Assembly (NCBI RefSeq): GCF_002752355.1
Contig: NZ_MRAV01000002.1
Coordinates: forward strand, 1-64,000
Source of the DNA: Leucobacter sp. OLIS6
GTDB lineage: Bacteria; Actinomycetota; Actinomycetes; Actinomycetales; Microbacteriaceae
Direction: 5' to 3'
DNA length: 64,000 nucleotides
In this document: positions 55,451 to 63,977 of the stretch, piece after piece
How the letters are laid out: each line of letters starts with the position of its first letter
How positions within the stretch are numbered: the first letter of the stretch is position 1
The notes under the pieces: model-generated
The model's database searches: none
The model's input: only the letters and a program-made list of their open reading frames with translations
Told to the model about the DNA's origin: nothing
Translations under genes and position numbers: made by a program

Positions 55451-56214
55451 ACCCGACGAACGGTTCCCGGCGCCGCCCGTCTGCGCCGCGCGACGAGGTG
55501 CAGCGCGGCCTCGTCGAGTCGCGCACGCTCGGCGAGATCACCGCACTGGACCACGCGGTGCTGCTCGCGCACGCGATCCCGGAGGCGTCCGGCGAACTCG
55601 CGGCCGAGGTGCGGGCAGCAGGGGAGCTCGGCATCCTGGCCCGGATGCGCGCCATCGGCGCAGCACTCCACGCCCACCTCGGGGCGGCGGCATGCACCGA
55701 GCTCACCCGACACCCCTCGGACACGGTACGCGGATGGGCCTGGTTCGCGCTCGCCACGGAGCCGGGATCCCCGCCAGAGATCGTCGCGCTGATCCTGCCG
55801 GCCGCCGACGACCCGCACTTCGGGGTGCGCGAATGGGCCTGGATGGCCGTGCGGGACCGGCTCGCCGCCGAACTCGATGAGAGCGTCGCCGCGCTCGCCG
55901 AGCTGACGACCGATCCGTCGGAGCGGGTCCGCCGCTTCGCGAGCGAGGCCTTGCGTCCGCGCGGGGTGTGGGCGAAGCGCATCGCGGTGCTCGGGTCGGA
56001 ACCGGATCGGGGCCTGCCGATCCTGGAACCGCTGCGCGCCGACCCGTCGACCTACGTGCAGGACTCGGTCGCGAACTGGATCAACGACGCCGCGAAGTCG
56101 AACCCCGGGTGGGCGCGCGATCTCGCGATCCGGTGGGCGCGAGAGAGCCCCGGACCCGAAACCCGGCGGATCCTCCGCCGCGGTCTCCGATCGCTCGACG
56201 GCGCGCGAGCGTGA
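55447..56214 (+). CDS. AlkC/AlkD-like HEAT-repeat protein (putative DNA alkylation repair)
   Basis: The protein has 255 residues from the GTG at 55447. It is built of HEAT-like helices: VRGWAWFALATEPGSPPEIV, FGVREWAWMAVRDRLAAELD, RVRRFASEALRPRGVWAKRI, and the signature YVQDSVANWINDAAKSNPGW that resembles the SVAN.LNDIAK motif of AlkC-type glycosylases. Those enzymes remove alkylated bases. The first 60 residues are less typical. Substrate and activity are unproven; a non-enzymatic HEAT protein is possible. Confidence 0.75.
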   Translation: MNPTNGSRRRPSAPRDEVQRGLVESRTLGEITALDHAVLLAHAIPEASGELAAEVRAAGELGILARMRAIGAALHAHLGAAACTELTRHPSDTVRGWAWFALATEPGSPPEIVALILPAADDPHFGVREWAWMAVRDRLAAELDESVAALAELTTDPSERVRRFASEALRPRGVWAKRIAVLGSEPDRGLPILEPLRADPSTYVQDSVANWINDAAKSNPGWARDLAIRWARESPGPETRRILRRGLRSLDGARA

Positions 56215-56414
56215 CGCCCGTCGGAAGGAGATCCGGCCTCACCTTGCCTCTCCACGCCGAGCCCTTGACCCAGCGACCCCGGTCCGGCCGCAGCTGCTGA
56301 CACCGCGGTCGCGCGCGTGTACGCTCGCGTGCACAGCGGCTCCGGCGCCGCGAGGACGCGCGTCGGCGATCCCGCGCCCGCCCTCGGGCGGCGGCCCGAA
56401 GGCGGGTGGAGCAG

Positions 56415-57392
56415 ATGCAGCGCACGATCGCACCGCACGGCGCGCGAGGCGGGTCGGGCGTCGCCCAGACCGACAGCCTCGCCGCGTTCCGCAGCATGGT
56501 CTCCGCCTCGTTCGTCCCGCTGCGGATCAGCACGGAGCGGGAAGCGCCGTTCGCGGCGCGCATGCACTCCGTCTCGGCCGGCGACATCGTGTTCACCGAG
56601 GTGACGGCGTGCCCCCACCTCGTCGAGCGCACGCCCGAGACGATCGCGAACGGCGGCAGCGGGTACTACAAGATCGGGCTGCTGCAGCAGGGCAGCGGGA
56701 TCCTGGTGCAGGACGGCCGCGAGGCGGCGCTCGGGCCGGGATCCCTGACCATCACGGATACGTCGCAGCCGTACTCGCTGCTGCTCGGCGAGAGCTTCCG
56801 CAACCTCGTCATGATGTTCCCGAAGCACCTGCTTCCCGTGCCGTACGCCGAGCAGCTCACCGCGGTCGTGCTCGGCGAGCAGCATCCCGCCCTCGCCTCG
56901 GTCGCGACGGCGTTCCTCGGGCAGTTCCCCGCCCAGCTGACCGCGATGAACGATCCGCTGCGCGGCAAGCTCGCCCGCACCGCGCTCGACCTCGTCACCA
57001 CACTCGTCTCGGGGATCGCCGACACGGATCCGGTGCAGCGGGACCCGCACCACCAGCTGCTGCAGCGCATCTACGCCTACATCGACGACCATCTCGCGTC
57101 GCCGGATCTCTCGCCCGGGCGCATCGCGGCGGCGCACTACGTCTCGACGAGCCACCTGAGCGCGGTCTTCCGCCGCACCGGCACCACCGTGTCGGCCTGG
57201 ATCCGGTCGCGACGGCTCGACCGCTGCCGGGCCGACCTGCTGGACCCCGTGCTCGCCGATCGCACCGTCGCGAGCATCGCGGCCCGCTGGGGCTTCACCG
57301 AGGCCGCGTACTTCAGCCGCACGTTCAAGGCGACGTTCGGTGTCTCGCCGAGCGAGCTGCGTCTCGGGGAGCGTCCCGCAACCGCTTCGTGA
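56415..57392 (+). CDS. AraC-family transcriptional regulator (AraC_binding_2/FeaR-like)
   Basis: The protein has 325 residues from the ATG at 56415 (GGTGGAG upstream; GTG at 56406 possible). The N-terminal sensor domain (GDIVFTEVTACPHLVERTPE; YYKIGLLQQGSGILVQDGRE) is the AraC-binding-like type found in regulators of aromatic amine and acid catabolism. The C-terminal HTH pair is LSPGRIAAAHYVSTSHLSAV and ASIAARWGFTEAAYFSRTFK. It probably controls the MoaF and transport genes that follow on the same strand. Confidence 0.87.
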   Translation: MQRTIAPHGARGGSGVAQTDSLAAFRSMVSASFVPLRISTEREAPFAARMHSVSAGDIVFTEVTACPHLVERTPETIANGGSGYYKIGLLQQGSGILVQDGREAALGPGSLTITDTSQPYSLLLGESFRNLVMMFPKHLLPVPYAEQLTAVVLGEQHPALASVATAFLGQFPAQLTAMNDPLRGKLARTALDLVTTLVSGIADTDPVQRDPHHQLLQRIYAYIDDHLASPDLSPGRIAAAHYVSTSHLSAVFRRTGTTVSAWIRSRRLDRCRADLLDPVLADRTVASIAARWGFTEAAYFSRTFKATFGVSPSELRLGERPATAS

Positions 57393-57563
57393 CCCGGATT
57401 GACCGGATCGCCACGCCCCTTGTCGCTGCGCGAGCGGTGCGGTCCGGGTCGGCTCACCGCTCCCTACAGTGAGCGCAAGACGAGCATCGAAGCTCTCCAG
57501 TCGACGGCTGGGCGCGCGGTGCGACGTCCTCTCTGACCGACGCGCTGAAAGGACCCCGGGACG

Positions 57564-58391
57564 ATGACGACCCCCGCAGCAGCACCCACCGCAGCCGAGC
57601 TGACCGCCGCGGATCCGAACGAGTGGCGGAGCTACGACGAGTTCGCGGCCGGGATCGATACCTACCGCCTGCCGAGCATCGACCTCGACGGACAGACGCT
57701 CGCACTGCTGCTCGACGACGGCACCGAGCTGCGCCTCGCCTTCGAGAACGGCGAGGTCGCCTGGTCGGCGAGCGGCTCCATCACGACCGCGGGCGAGCTG
57801 CGGGATCCCTACGACGCGGTACGGGTGCGCGAGGACGTCGTGTTCCTCAACCTGCCCGTCGAGACCCGCGAGCGCGAGGCGATCACGATCGTCTACTCCG
57901 AGCGCACCCACCGGGCGCTCGTGACCCGGTCCGAGATCGCCGAGTCCGAGACCGAGGGGGAGCCCCGCGTCGGGCAGACGTTCTGGGCGGCGACGACCGA
58001 CCGCGGTACCGCCACCGGCGAGGTCCCCGGCCCGTCGCGCGACCTCATCGGCCGCCGCAACCTGTACCGATACAGCCCCGAGCACCTCTACGAGCACGTC
58101 TACATCTCGAGCGAGCGCTACGCCTGGCAGTGCGTCCAGGGCGTGCAGCGCGGCCACGGCGACATGGACCTGTCGACCGTGTGGAAGTTCGAGGACGGCC
58201 TCTACCTGTTCTGCTTCCGCGAGTTCCGCATCGCCGTCGCGAGCGTCTGGCTGCACGACCTCGGCACCCAGCTCATGACGACGGGCATCTTCCTCGGGAT
58301 CACGGGCGACGGCCGGGCCGAGCACTCCCGGGCCGGCGGCCACGTCTACCCCCTCGGATCCGTCGCCTACCCCGACGTCCAGCCCGTCTGA
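57564..58391 (+). CDS. moaF: MoaF-family protein
   Basis: This 275-residue protein has two lipocalin-like halves as in MoaF: an N-terminal barrel with LDGQTLALLLDDGTELRLAF and a C-terminal barrel with HVYISSERYAWQCVQGVQRG. MoaF was first described beside monoamine-oxidase genes and its biochemical role is still unclear. It starts with GAAAGGA upstream and leads into the ABC uptake genes. Confidence 0.82.
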   Translation: MTTPAAAPTAAELTAADPNEWRSYDEFAAGIDTYRLPSIDLDGQTLALLLDDGTELRLAFENGEVAWSASGSITTAGELRDPYDAVRVREDVVFLNLPVETREREAITIVYSERTHRALVTRSEIAESETEGEPRVGQTFWAATTDRGTATGEVPGPSRDLIGRRNLYRYSPEHLYEHVYISSERYAWQCVQGVQRGHGDMDLSTVWKFEDGLYLFCFREFRIAVASVWLHDLGTQLMTTGIFLGITGDGRAEHSRAGGHVYPLGSVAYPDVQPV

Positions 58392-58457
58392 CTCCGGAGC
58401 CCGAAGGCTCCGCGCCCCCGCAGTACCTCACCCTCACCTGTCCCGAGAGGAACCGAC

Positions 58458-59636
58458 ATGAAGAAACGACTCCTGGCGGCTGCGGCCCTGACCGCGGCCG
58501 CGGCGCTCGCGCTCAGCGGCTGCGCCGGAAGCGACGGCGGTGGCGGCGGGCCGATCAAGCTCGGCTCCGTCAACACCATCAGCGGCCCGGCCACCTTCCC
58601 CGAGGCCTCGCAGGCTGCGAAGGCCGTGTTCGACGAGGTCAATGCCAAGGGCGGCATCAACGGCCGCAAGATCGAATACAAGATCACCGACGACAAGGCC
58701 GACCCCGCAACAGCGACCGCGTCCGCCCGTCAGCTGATCGGCAGCGACGAGGTCGTCGCGCTGGTCGGTTCGGCGTCGCTGCTCGACTGCGAGATCAACG
58801 CGAAGTATTACGAGCAGGAGAAGGTGCGCTCGATCCAGGGCATCGGCGTCGACCCCGGCTGCTTCAAGTCGAAGAACATCGCGCCGGTCAACATCGGCCC
58901 GTTCAACGACACCACGCTCACCATGCTCTACGGGTCCGAGAAGCTCGGCCTCAGCGACCTGTGCGTGTTCACCAGCGTCATCGGCTCGACCGGCCCCTCC
59001 TACAAGGCCGCCGTCGACCGCTGGAGCTCGATCACCGGCAAGAAGCCCGTGCTCATCGACGACACCGTGCCCTACGGCGGCGCCGATTACACGCCCTACA
59101 TCGTGAAGGCGAAGAAGGCCGGCTGCAAGGCCATCGTCAGCAACGCCGTCGAGCCCGACGCGATCGGCCAGATCAAGGCCGCGAACCAGCAGGGCTGGGA
59201 CGACGTCACCTTCCTGTTCCTCACCTCCACCTACAGCGAGAGCTTCGCGAAGGCCGTGTCGAACAGCGCGGCGGGCGTCTACGTCCCCGCCGAGTTCTAC
59301 CCCTTCACCGAGGACAGCGACATCAACGCCGACTGGAAGGCGCTGATGAAGAAGAACGACATCACCCTGACCTCGTTCAGCCAGGGCGGCTACCTCTCGG
59401 CCACGTTCATGGTCGAGGTGCTCAAGAGCATCAAGGGCGACATCACCCGCGAGAGCGTCGCCAAGGCGCTCGACGAGATGAAGCCGATCGAGAACCAGAT
59501 GATCGCGTACCCGTACCAGTTCAAGCAGGTCGCCGCGCAGGACTACGAGCCCGGCGGCTGGCCGGTCGTGCTGAAGTCCGGCACGAACGCCTGGGCCAAG
59601 GCCGCGGACGACTGGCTGAAGCTGCCGTCGAAGTAA
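58458..59636 (+). CDS. Branched-chain-amino-acid-type ABC transporter substrate-binding lipoprotein
   Basis: This 392-residue protein has a lipoprotein signal ending ALSGCAGS (Cys 23) and a two-lobed periplasmic-binding-protein type 1 domain (LGSVNTISGPATFPEASQAA, GGINGRKIEYKITDDKADPA, SNAVEPDAIGQIKAANQQGW). The family binds amino acids, but aromatic or amide ligands are common. With MoaF and a FeaR-like regulator nearby, an aromatic compound or amine is possible. Confidence 0.9.
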   Translation: MKKRLLAAAALTAAAALALSGCAGSDGGGGGPIKLGSVNTISGPATFPEASQAAKAVFDEVNAKGGINGRKIEYKITDDKADPATATASARQLIGSDEVVALVGSASLLDCEINAKYYEQEKVRSIQGIGVDPGCFKSKNIAPVNIGPFNDTTLTMLYGSEKLGLSDLCVFTSVIGSTGPSYKAAVDRWSSITGKKPVLIDDTVPYGGADYTPYIVKAKKAGCKAIVSNAVEPDAIGQIKAANQQGWDDVTFLFLTSTYSESFAKAVSNSAAGVYVPAEFYPFTEDSDINADWKALMKKNDITLTSFSQGGYLSATFMVEVLKSIKGDITRESVAKALDEMKPIENQMIAYPYQFKQVAAQDYEPGGWPVVLKSGTNAWAKAADDWLKLPSK

Positions 59637-59650
59637 CCGCTCCGCTCCCG

Positions 59651-59691
59651 CGCCCGGTGGGGCAGAACCTCGGGTTCTGCCCCACCGGGCG
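59651..59691. terminator. Perfect 19-bp hairpin between the binding-protein and permease genes
   Basis: CGCCCGGTGGGGCAGAACC pairs perfectly with GGTTCTGCCCCACCGGGCG with a 3-nt loop (TCG). It has no T tract. It may limit read-through or stabilise the upstream mRNA, giving more binding protein than permease. Confidence 0.75.
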
Positions 59692-59725
59692 CTCCGGTCC
59701 CATCGATCCCACCGCAGAGGTTCCC

Positions 59726-59776
59726 ATGCACCACACACCCGCATCGCGCGGCCCCCGCACCCGGGGGCACGCGTGA
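59726..59776 (+). CDS. Possible 16-residue leader peptide coupled to livH
   Basis: This 17-codon ORF (peptide MHHTPASRGPRTRGHA) has AGAGG five bases upstream and a TGA that overlaps the GTG start of livH. It could act as a translational coupler or attenuator. The sequence is short enough to arise by chance. Confidence 0.35.
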   Translation: MHHTPASRGPRTRGHA

Positions 59777-60648
59777 ACGGCGGCGCGCTCCTCCAGGGCG
59801 CGCTCTCCGGACTCGCCGCGGGCGGCGTCTACGCCGTCTTCGCCGTCACGCTCACCCTCATGTCCCGCCTCGTGCGCGTCGTCAACTTCGCGCAGGCGGC
59901 CACCGGCATGTTCGCCGCGTTCATCTCCGTCTGGTTCGCGAGCAAGCTCGGGATCCCCGTCTGGCTCGCGACGATCGCCGGCGTCATCGTCGGCGCCCTG
60001 CTCAGCGCGCTCATCGGCTGGATCGCGGCGACCTGGCTCGCCGAGGCCGATCTATCGACCCGCTCGGCCATGACCGTCGCCCCGTTCCTGCTGCTCATGT
60101 CGCTCTCCTACATCATGTTCGGCAACAAGCCCCAGCCCTTCGCCCCGATCTTCGACGGCGCCGCGTTCAGCGTCGCCGGCGTGGTCGTGAGCTGGGTCAC
60201 CGTCGTCACCGTCTCGCTCGCGATCCTCGTGGCGCTCGCCGCCGCGGTCGTGCTGCGCAAGACCACCATCGGCACGAAACTGCGCGCGCTGTCGGACCGC
60301 CCCACCACGGCGGAGCTGATCGGCATCGCGTCGAAGCCGCTGTCGATCGGGGTCTGGGCCGTCACCGGCGCGGTCAGCGCGGTCACGGTGCTGATCATCG
60401 CTCCCACGCAGTCGAACGACGCGGTGAGCCTGTCGATGCTCATCATCCCCGCCGCCGCCGCGGCGCTGCTCGGCGGGTTCAAACGGCTCGACCTCGCGGT
60501 CGTCGGCGGTCTGCTGCTCGGTCTCGTCGGCGGCATGGTGGCGCAGGTGTCCGAGCTGACGCTCGTGCGCAGCTTCGTCCCGCTCGTGTTCATCGTCGTC
60601 CTCCTCCTGTGGTCCCAGAGAAAGGCGGTGTGGGATGCTGCTCGCTAA
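59773..60648 (+). CDS. livH: Branched-chain-amino-acid-type ABC permease (LivH-like)
   Basis: The protein has 291 residues from the GTG at 59773. It has about eight hydrophobic segments and the LivH pattern GALSGLAAGGVYAVFAVTLT, VVNFAQAATGMFAAFISVWF, RALSDRPTTAELIGI and LLGGFKRLDLAVVGGLLLGL. It overlaps the next gene by 14 bp. Confidence 0.9.
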   Translation: MNGGALLQGALSGLAAGGVYAVFAVTLTLMSRLVRVVNFAQAATGMFAAFISVWFASKLGIPVWLATIAGVIVGALLSALIGWIAATWLAEADLSTRSAMTVAPFLLLMSLSYIMFGNKPQPFAPIFDGAAFSVAGVVVSWVTVVTVSLAILVALAAAVVLRKTTIGTKLRALSDRPTTAELIGIASKPLSIGVWAVTGAVSAVTVLIIAPTQSNDAVSLSMLIIPAAAAALLGGFKRLDLAVVGGLLLGLVGGMVAQVSELTLVRSFVPLVFIVVLLLWSQRKAVWDAAR

Positions 60649-62392
60649 CCGCTCCCTCCGCGTCGCGCTGCCGTTCGTGGTGGCGGTGCTCGCCCTCGGC
60701 GTCGGCTGGGCCCTGAGCGTCGGACTCTCGGGCTACGTCGTCTATCTCGCGATCAGCATGGTGACCGCGACGATCGCGATCCTCGGTCTCGGCATCGTCA
60801 CGGGCTCGGCGGGCATCATCGCGCTCTGCCAGCTCACCTTCGGCGCGATCGGCGCCTGGATCGTCTCGTGGCTCAACGTGTCGCACGCACCCGGCGGCTT
60901 CATCGTCTGGCTCATCGCGGGCGGCATCGGCGCAGGCGTCGCGGGCGTGATCATCGGCTTGCCGGCGCTCCGCCTGCGCGGTGTGAACCTGGCGGTCGTC
61001 ACCCTCGGCTTCGCCGCGGCGTTCGACGTGCTGCTCGTGCAGACGCAGTTCCCCGGCCAGGCCGACGGCGCGCAGATCGAGCGGCCCGCCATGTTCTCGA
61101 GCGACCGGCAGTTCTTCTTCTTCGCGATCATCGTGCTCGTGATCTGCGCGCTCGGCGTGTTCCTGTTGCAGCGCAGCCGCATCGGCAGCAGCTGGAAGGC
61201 CGTCGCCTTCTCGGAGCGCGGCACCGCGGCCGTCGGCCAGAGCGTCAGCGCGGCCAAGCTGTCGGCCTTCGCGGTCAGCGCCGCGCTCGGCGGCGTCTCG
61301 GGCGGGCTGCTGGCCGGCCAGGTCGGAATCCCGTACGCCTCGAGCTTCACCCCGATCCAGTCGCTCGCCCTCTACATCCTCGCGATCATGAGCGGCGCCT
61401 ACCTGATCGACATGGCGATCTTCGGCGGGATCCTGTGGGTGCTCGTGCCCGAGCTGCTGAAGCGCTGGGGCGTGCCCCAGGACTGGGGCTTCGTCGTCTT
61501 CGGCGTGCTGGGCATCCAGGCGCTCACGAGCGGATCGAACCTCGGCGAGGCGATCCGCTCAGGCATCCGCAAGCGGGCCAAACGCCGAAAGGCGGCGGCG
61601 GTCGACCCGGGGTCGGTGACGACGAGCGTGCTCGACGTGTTCGCCGTGCCCGAGGCCGAGGAGCCCGTGCCCGCGGACGCGCCGCCCGTGCTCGAGGTAC
61701 GCGGGCTCGGCGTGCAGTTCGGTGCGCTGAAGGCGCTCGACGACGTCTCGCTGCGGGTGCGTCCACGCTCGATCATGGGGCTCATCGGCCCGAACGGCGC
61801 CGGCAAGTCGACCTTCGTCGACGCGGTGAGCGGCTTCCTGCCGCAGCACACGGGCGCGGTCGAGCTCGACGGCACCGACATCAGCCGGCTGTCGCCGGTG
61901 TCGCGGGCCCGGAAGGGCCTGCGCCGCACCTTCCAGCAGGATCGGGTGCCGCCCCAGCTCACGGTCGAGGCCTACGTGCGCTTCGTCGCCCGCCGGGCGC
62001 TCGACCGCGACGAGCTGGCCGATGCGCTCGCGTTCCTCGGCTGCCCGCCACCCGAGGAGCAGCTCGCGAACGTCGACGTCGGCACCCGCCGACTGATCGA
62101 GGTCGCCGCGGCGGTGCTCTCGGGGCCGCGCGTGCTGATCCTCGACGAGCCGGCCGCCGGGCTCTCGCACGAGGAGCACCTGCAGTTCGGGCAGCGCCTC
62201 ACCCGGATCCCGTCGCGCTTCGACACGGCGATCGTGATCATCGAGCACGACCTCGATCTGGTGCGCACCGTCTGCACCGAGCTCACCGTGCTCGACTTCG
62301 GTCGGGTGCTCGCCCAGGGCGAGGCCGGATCGGTGCTGGAGGATCCGGCCGTCGTGGCCGCATACATGGGAGACGCGGAGGTGACGCAGTGA
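60635..62392 (+). CDS. Fused ABC permease-ATPase (LivM-LivG)
   Basis: This 585-residue protein has a LivM permease at about 1-315 (ITGLPALRLRGVNLAVVTLG-like segment, YILAIMSGAYLIDMAIFGGI) and a LivG ATPase at about 350-580. The ATPase has Walker A GPNGAGKSTFVDAVSG, RRTFQQDRVPPQLTVEAYV and Walker B RVLILDEPAAGLSHEEH. The usual LSGGQ-like signature is VDVGTRRLIEVAAAVL. A basic linker (RKRAKRRKAAAVD) joins the two parts. The fusion keeps permease and ATPase in equal amounts. Confidence 0.9.
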   Translation: MLLANRSLRVALPFVVAVLALGVGWALSVGLSGYVVYLAISMVTATIAILGLGIVTGSAGIIALCQLTFGAIGAWIVSWLNVSHAPGGFIVWLIAGGIGAGVAGVIIGLPALRLRGVNLAVVTLGFAAAFDVLLVQTQFPGQADGAQIERPAMFSSDRQFFFFAIIVLVICALGVFLLQRSRIGSSWKAVAFSERGTAAVGQSVSAAKLSAFAVSAALGGVSGGLLAGQVGIPYASSFTPIQSLALYILAIMSGAYLIDMAIFGGILWVLVPELLKRWGVPQDWGFVVFGVLGIQALTSGSNLGEAIRSGIRKRAKRRKAAAVDPGSVTTSVLDVFAVPEAEEPVPADAPPVLEVRGLGVQFGALKALDDVSLRVRPRSIMGLIGPNGAGKSTFVDAVSGFLPQHTGAVELDGTDISRLSPVSRARKGLRRTFQQDRVPPQLTVEAYVRFVARRALDRDELADALAFLGCPPPEEQLANVDVGTRRLIEVAAAVLSGPRVLILDEPAAGLSHEEHLQFGQRLTRIPSRFDTAIVIIEHDLDLVRTVCTELTVLDFGRVLAQGEAGSVLEDPAVVAAYMGDAEVTQ

Positions 62393-63084
62393 GCGAACTG
62401 CAGTTGAGCGGAACGACCGTCAGCCGGGGAGCCGGACCCGTGGTCTCGGGGGTCGACCTCGTGCTCCGCGAGGGCGAGATCCTCGCGCTCGTCGGACCGA
62501 ACGGGGCGGGCAAGACGAGCCTGCTCGAATCGGTGTCGGGCGTGATCCCGCACTCGTCGGGCGACATCTCGGTCGACGGCCGGTCGATGGCGAAGTGGGG
62601 CCGCGTGCAGCGCGCTCGCGCAGGCATCGCGCACATCGAGCAGGGCCGCGCGATCTTCCCGTCGCTCACCGTGCGCGAGAACCTGCTGCTCACCGCGAAG
62701 AACGACGCGGGTGTGCAAGAGGTGCTGGCGTCGTTCCCCGAGCTCGAGAAGCGCATCGACGCGCAGTCGGCGCTGCTCTCGGGCGGCGAGCAGCAGATGG
62801 TGGTGCTGGCGCGCGCGTTCGCGTCGAAGCCGCGGTTCCTGCTGATCGACGAGATGTCGCTCGGCCTCGCACCGGTGGTGTTCATGCGGCTGCTGCCGCT
62901 GATCCAGCAGATCGCGGCGACCGGGGTCGGGGTGCTGCTCGTCGAGCAGTTCACCCACCTCGCGCTCGGCATCGCCGACGAGGCGATGGTGCTCGCGAGC
63001 GGCCGCGTCAGCCATGCGCAGGGGCCGGCGAAGGCGCTCGAGCAGGATCCTGAGCTGCTGCGGCGGGCGTACCTGGGCGGGTGA
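62389..63084 (+). CDS. livF: Branched-chain-amino-acid-type ABC ATPase (LivF-like)
   Basis: The protein has 231 residues from the GTG at 62389, overlapping the preceding stop (GTGA). It has Walker A GPNGAGKTSLLESVSG, RAGIAHIEQGRAIFPSLTVR (LivF Q-loop region), signature LLSGGEQQMVVLARAF and FLLIDEMSLGLAP, in which the usual DEPS is DEMS, a common LivF variant. It completes the transporter. Confidence 0.92.
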   Translation: MSELQLSGTTVSRGAGPVVSGVDLVLREGEILALVGPNGAGKTSLLESVSGVIPHSSGDISVDGRSMAKWGRVQRARAGIAHIEQGRAIFPSLTVRENLLLTAKNDAGVQEVLASFPELEKRIDAQSALLSGGEQQMVVLARAFASKPRFLLIDEMSLGLAPVVFMRLLPLIQQIAATGVGVLLVEQFTHLALGIADEAMVLASGRVSHAQGPAKALEQDPELLRRAYLGG

Positions 63085-63089
63085 CTCCG

Positions 63090-63142
63090 CGAACGCCGAA
63101 GGGCGGGCCCGGCTTCTCGCCGGGCCCGCCCTTCGGCGTTCG
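63090..63142. terminator. Bidirectional terminator-type hairpin
   Basis: A perfect 24-bp inverted repeat (arms beginning CGAACGCCGAAGGGCG) with a 5-nt loop lies between the convergent livF and SDR genes. It has no T tract but is exceptionally stable. Confidence 0.8.
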
Positions 63143-63149
63143 GGTGCGA

Positions 63150-63977
63150 CTACATGCCCGCGTGCTCGAACGCGATGGTCGGCAGGTCGACGACGTGGGC
63201 GCCTCCGTCGGCGACGAGCACCGATCCGGTCACGTACGACGACTGCGCGGATCCGAGGAAACGCGCGATGGACGCGATCTCGGCGGGCTCCGCCGGTCGG
63301 CCGAGGGGGACGTCCCGGGTCACCGCGGCGTACCCGGCCGCGCGGTCCGCGATCTCGGGAGCGGCCTGTGCGAACTCGTCCATCTCGGCATCGGCCATGG
63401 GCGTGCGCACCCACCCCGGGCAGATCGCGTTGACGCGCACGCCCTTCGCGCCGTAATCGCGGGCGAGGCTGCGCGTCAGGCCGATGAGGGCGTGCTTGCC
63501 GACCGTGTAGCCCGCGACGGAGGGACCGGCGAAGAGCCCGGCGAGCGATGACACGATGACGATCTGGGCGCCGCCGTGCTCCGCGGCCGCGTCGATCAGC
63601 GCGGGCAGCGATTCGCGGGCCATCACGAAGGCCGTCGACAGGTTGACGCTGATCGCGGCGTCCCAGTCGGCGTCGCTCGTCTCGCCGACCGACGAGAAGC
63701 CGTGGCCGCCCGCGTTCGCGACGAGCACGTCGAGGCGTCCGAAGCGGCGTACGATCTCGGCGACGGCGGCCCGGGCGGACGCGCCGTCGGCCGCGTCGGC
63801 GACGATCGCGGTCCCGCCGATGCGCTGCGCGACGACCTCGATCGGCTCGCGGCGTCGACCCAGCACCACGACGGTGGCGCCCTCTGCCGCGAACCGCTCG
63901 GCGACCGCGGCGCCGATGCCGGTCCCGCCTCCGGTGATGGCGACCACGCGCCCCTGTACGTCCGTGCTTCCGGTCAT
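63150..63977 (-). CDS. Short-chain dehydrogenase/reductase (SDR)
   Basis: This 275-residue classical SDR has the cofactor-binding AITGGGTGIGAAVAERFAAE, the NAG motif LVANAGGH, the catalytic Ser in IVIVSSLAGLF, Tyr and Lys in GYTVGKHALIG, and ICPGWVRTPM. RR after VVLG (strand 2) suggests NADP(H) preference. The substrate is unknown. GAGAGGAAG precedes the ATG. It converges on livF. Confidence 0.9.
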   Translation of the reverse strand: MTGSTDVQGRVVAITGGGTGIGAAVAERFAAEGATVVVLGRRREPIEVVAQRIGGTAIVADAADGASARAAVAEIVRRFGRLDVLVANAGGHGFSSVGETSDADWDAAISVNLSTAFVMARESLPALIDAAAEHGGAQIVIVSSLAGLFAGPSVAGYTVGKHALIGLTRSLARDYGAKGVRVNAICPGWVRTPMADAEMDEFAQAAPEIADRAAGYAAVTRDVPLGRPAEPAEIASIARFLGSAQSSYVTGSVLVADGGAHVVDLPTIAFEHAGM

